In this document: one piece after another, positions 62,777 to 64,000 of the stretch
Layout of the letters: every line of letters begins with the position of its first letter
How positions within the stretch are numbered: the stretch's first letter is position 1
Source of the DNA: Streptomyces sp. yr375
GTDB taxonomy: Bacteria; Actinomycetota; Actinomycetes; Streptomycetales; Streptomycetaceae
Assembly: GCF_900110755.1 (NCBI RefSeq)
Contig: NZ_FOFF01000046.1
Location: forward strand, 1 to 64,000
Length of the DNA stretch: 64,000 nucleotides
Direction of reading: 5' to 3'
Program-made: the position numbers and the translations under genes
Notes under the pieces: generated by a model
Told to the model about the DNA's origin: nothing
Databases searched by the model: none
The model's input: only the letters and a program-made list of their open reading frames with translations

Positions 62777-63079
62777 TCAGGACTCCTGCGGTGTGACGGT
62801 CACGTCGTGGTCGGGGACGGCCTGGCCGGACCGGATGAGGTCGAGCCGCCCCAGTACCTTGGCGCGCAGGTCGCTCGGCACGTCGTCATGGCCGCAGCAC
62901 CGCTTGACCAGCTTCTTCACGGCCTCCTCCAGCCCGTACTTCTCCAGGCAGGGGGAGCATTCCTCGAAGTGGTGCTGGAACTTGTCCCGGTCGAGAGGGG
63001 GCATCTCGCTGTCGAGATACTCGTACAGGTGGTCGAGGACCTCACTGCAGTCCGTCTCGTGCGGATCTCCGCAGCTCAT
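62777..63079 (-). CDS. rsrA: Zinc-binding anti-sigma factor RsrA
   Basis: A 100-residue ZAS-family anti-sigma factor. Cys3, His7, Cys11, His37, Cys41, Cys44, Cys61 and Cys62 are all present, at the same positions as in S. coelicolor RsrA. Cys11, His37, Cys41 and Cys44 are known to bind zinc, and a disulfide involving Cys11 and Cys44 forms under thiol oxidation, releasing SigR. The ATG overlaps the sigR stop by ATGA. Confidence 0.97.
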   Translation of the reverse strand: MSCGDPHETDCSEVLDHLYEYLDSEMPPLDRDKFQHHFEECSPCLEKYGLEEAVKKLVKRCCGHDDVPSDLRAKVLGRLDLIRSGQAVPDHDVTVTPQES

Positions 63080-63783
63080 GAGCCCGAACCTTTCGCTTCG
63101 TTCGACTCTCCGGCACCGGCCGGGACCAACCCGCGCTCACGGGCGTAGTCCTCGAGCATGCCGCGCAGTTGACGGCGGCCCCGGTGCAGCCGGGACATCA
63201 CCGTACCGATGGGTGTCCCCATGATGTCCGCGATCTCCTTGTACGCAAAGCCCTCGACGTCCGCGAGGTACACGGCGATACGGAACTCCTCGGGGATCGC
63301 CTGCAACGCCGACTTCACGTCCGAGTCGGGCAGGTGGTCCAGCGCCTGCGACTCGGCGGAGCGCAGACCGGTGGACATGTGCGACTCGGCGCGCGCCAAC
63401 TGCCAGTCCTCGATCTCCTCGGCCGCACTGCGCTGGGGTTCGCGCTGCTTCTTGCGGTACGAGTTGATGAAGGTGTTGGTGAGGATCCGGTACAGCCAGG
63501 CCTTGAGGTTGGTGCCCGCCCGGAACTGGTGGAACGACGCGTACGCCTTGGCATACGTCTCCTGCACCAGGTCCTCGGCGTCGGCCGGGTTGCGCGTCAT
63601 GCGCAGCGCGGCCGAATACATCTGGTCGAGGTACTCCAGCGCGTCCCGCTCGAAGCGCGCGCTGCGCTCGGTGGTGGACTCGGTGTTCGTCTCCGTGCCC
63701 GTCTCCCCGCGCGTGCCCTGGCCCTCGGGCAGCTCCGCCTGGCCGTTGTCGGTCCCTGCGTCGGTACCGGTGACCGGACCCAC
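63076..63783 (-). CDS. sigR: ECF sigma factor SigR of the disulfide-stress response
   Basis: A 235-residue ECF sigma factor from GTG 63783. Region 2 is MYSAALRMTRNPADAEDLVQETYAKAYASFHQF and region 4 EEFRIAVYLADVEGFAYKEIADIMGTPIGTVMSRLHRGR. The frame continues upstream to ATG 63948, exactly 55 codons earlier, which agrees with the unstable extended isoform SigR' of S. coelicolor that also has a 55-residue extension. The annotated start gives the stable form. It directs thioredoxin, mycothiol and protease genes and its own operon, checked by RsrA. Confidence 0.95.
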   Translation of the reverse strand: MGPVTGTDAGTDNGQAELPEGQGTRGETGTETNTESTTERSARFERDALEYLDQMYSAALRMTRNPADAEDLVQETYAKAYASFHQFRAGTNLKAWLYRILTNTFINSYRKKQREPQRSAAEEIEDWQLARAESHMSTGLRSAESQALDHLPDSDVKSALQAIPEEFRIAVYLADVEGFAYKEIADIMGTPIGTVMSRLHRGRRQLRGMLEDYARERGLVPAGAGESNEAKGSGS

Positions 63784-63974
63784 CTCCTCAAGATCGCGGG
63801 CAGGACCGAAACCGATCCCACTCGAATCGGAGGATAGACGACTACCCCTGCCCGCCGCCGCTCGAATAGGGGCCGTCCTGGCCGCGGACAGGACCGTCCA
63901 GTCCAGCTCAGCGCGGCTGCTGCGGCCCGGGCAGATGGTCGAACCCATGCGGCGGACTTCCTCTCCCACTGATC

Positions 63975-64000
63975 TCACTGACTCACTGACTCACTGACTC
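63975..64000. repeat. 8-bp tandem repeat at the right edge
   Basis: TCACTGAC is repeated three times (63975-63998) and continues to the window edge. It lies upstream of the extended SigR start in what should be the sigR promoter leader. Confidence 0.85.

Noticed and set aside
63783..63978. Annotating sigR only from the most upstream ATG at 63978
   Set aside because: The core starts later; a 55-codon extension from 63948 fits the known isoform, and the ten codons before it are unsupported.

Overview
The window is high-GC actinobacterial chromosome, almost certainly Streptomyces. It carries dasABC/dasR/nagB, sodN/sodX, a prsH-sigH pair, wblE, a cobalamin riboswitch ahead of class Ia nrdAB/nrdS, and rsrA/sigR at the right edge. 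From memory, the order from malic enzyme to sigR follows the S. coelicolor SCO526x to SCO5216 region. No tRNA, rRNA or CRISPR array was seen.

Left end (1-11001): a seven-gene minus-strand accessory operon. In transcription order it encodes a trypco1-domain protein with a huge low-complexity tail, a trypsin-VMAP protein, a MoxR-type AAA+ ATPase, a vWA/TPR protein, the peptide precursor FxsA (C-terminal F-S-S-S-F), the radical SAM/SPASM enzyme FxsB, and the start of a probable HExxH-type peptide-modifying protein. It joins a vWA-MoxR-VMAP conflict-type system to an FxSxx RiPP pathway. A small DUF6104 gene is divergent.

Mobile island (11103-13859): an IS630-family element with a duplicated DNA-binding domain sits in the loop of a hairpin terminator with a TA duplication. 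It is itself interrupted by an IS110-family element. The 5' non-coding end of the IS110 copy can be read as a bridge RNA: its guide segments match the actual target and the actual element ends.

Middle (13861-31544): DUF4097/PadR pair; HTH/Clp-N pair with two operators; NADP malic enzyme; polar amino-acid ABC transporter; methyltransferase; nickel superoxide dismutase with its maturation protease; small catalase; PPK2; and a pit phosphate transporter gene with an apparent 1-base frameshift. A small AraC regulator and two VOC proteins follow.

Right half (31552-64000): a family 2B encapsulin with a coupled polyprenyl synthetase; an antiporter; the prsH-sigH pair; a lipid kinase-like protein; wblE; a PAS histidine kinase; the DasR amino-sugar regulon (nagB, GH3 glycosidase, dasC-dasB-dasA, dasR, several dre-like sites); a monocarboxylate permease; ribonucleotide reductase under a B12 riboswitch and possible NrdR boxes; peptide deformylase; two adjacent HD-domain membrane proteins; and the thiol-stress pair rsrA-sigR.
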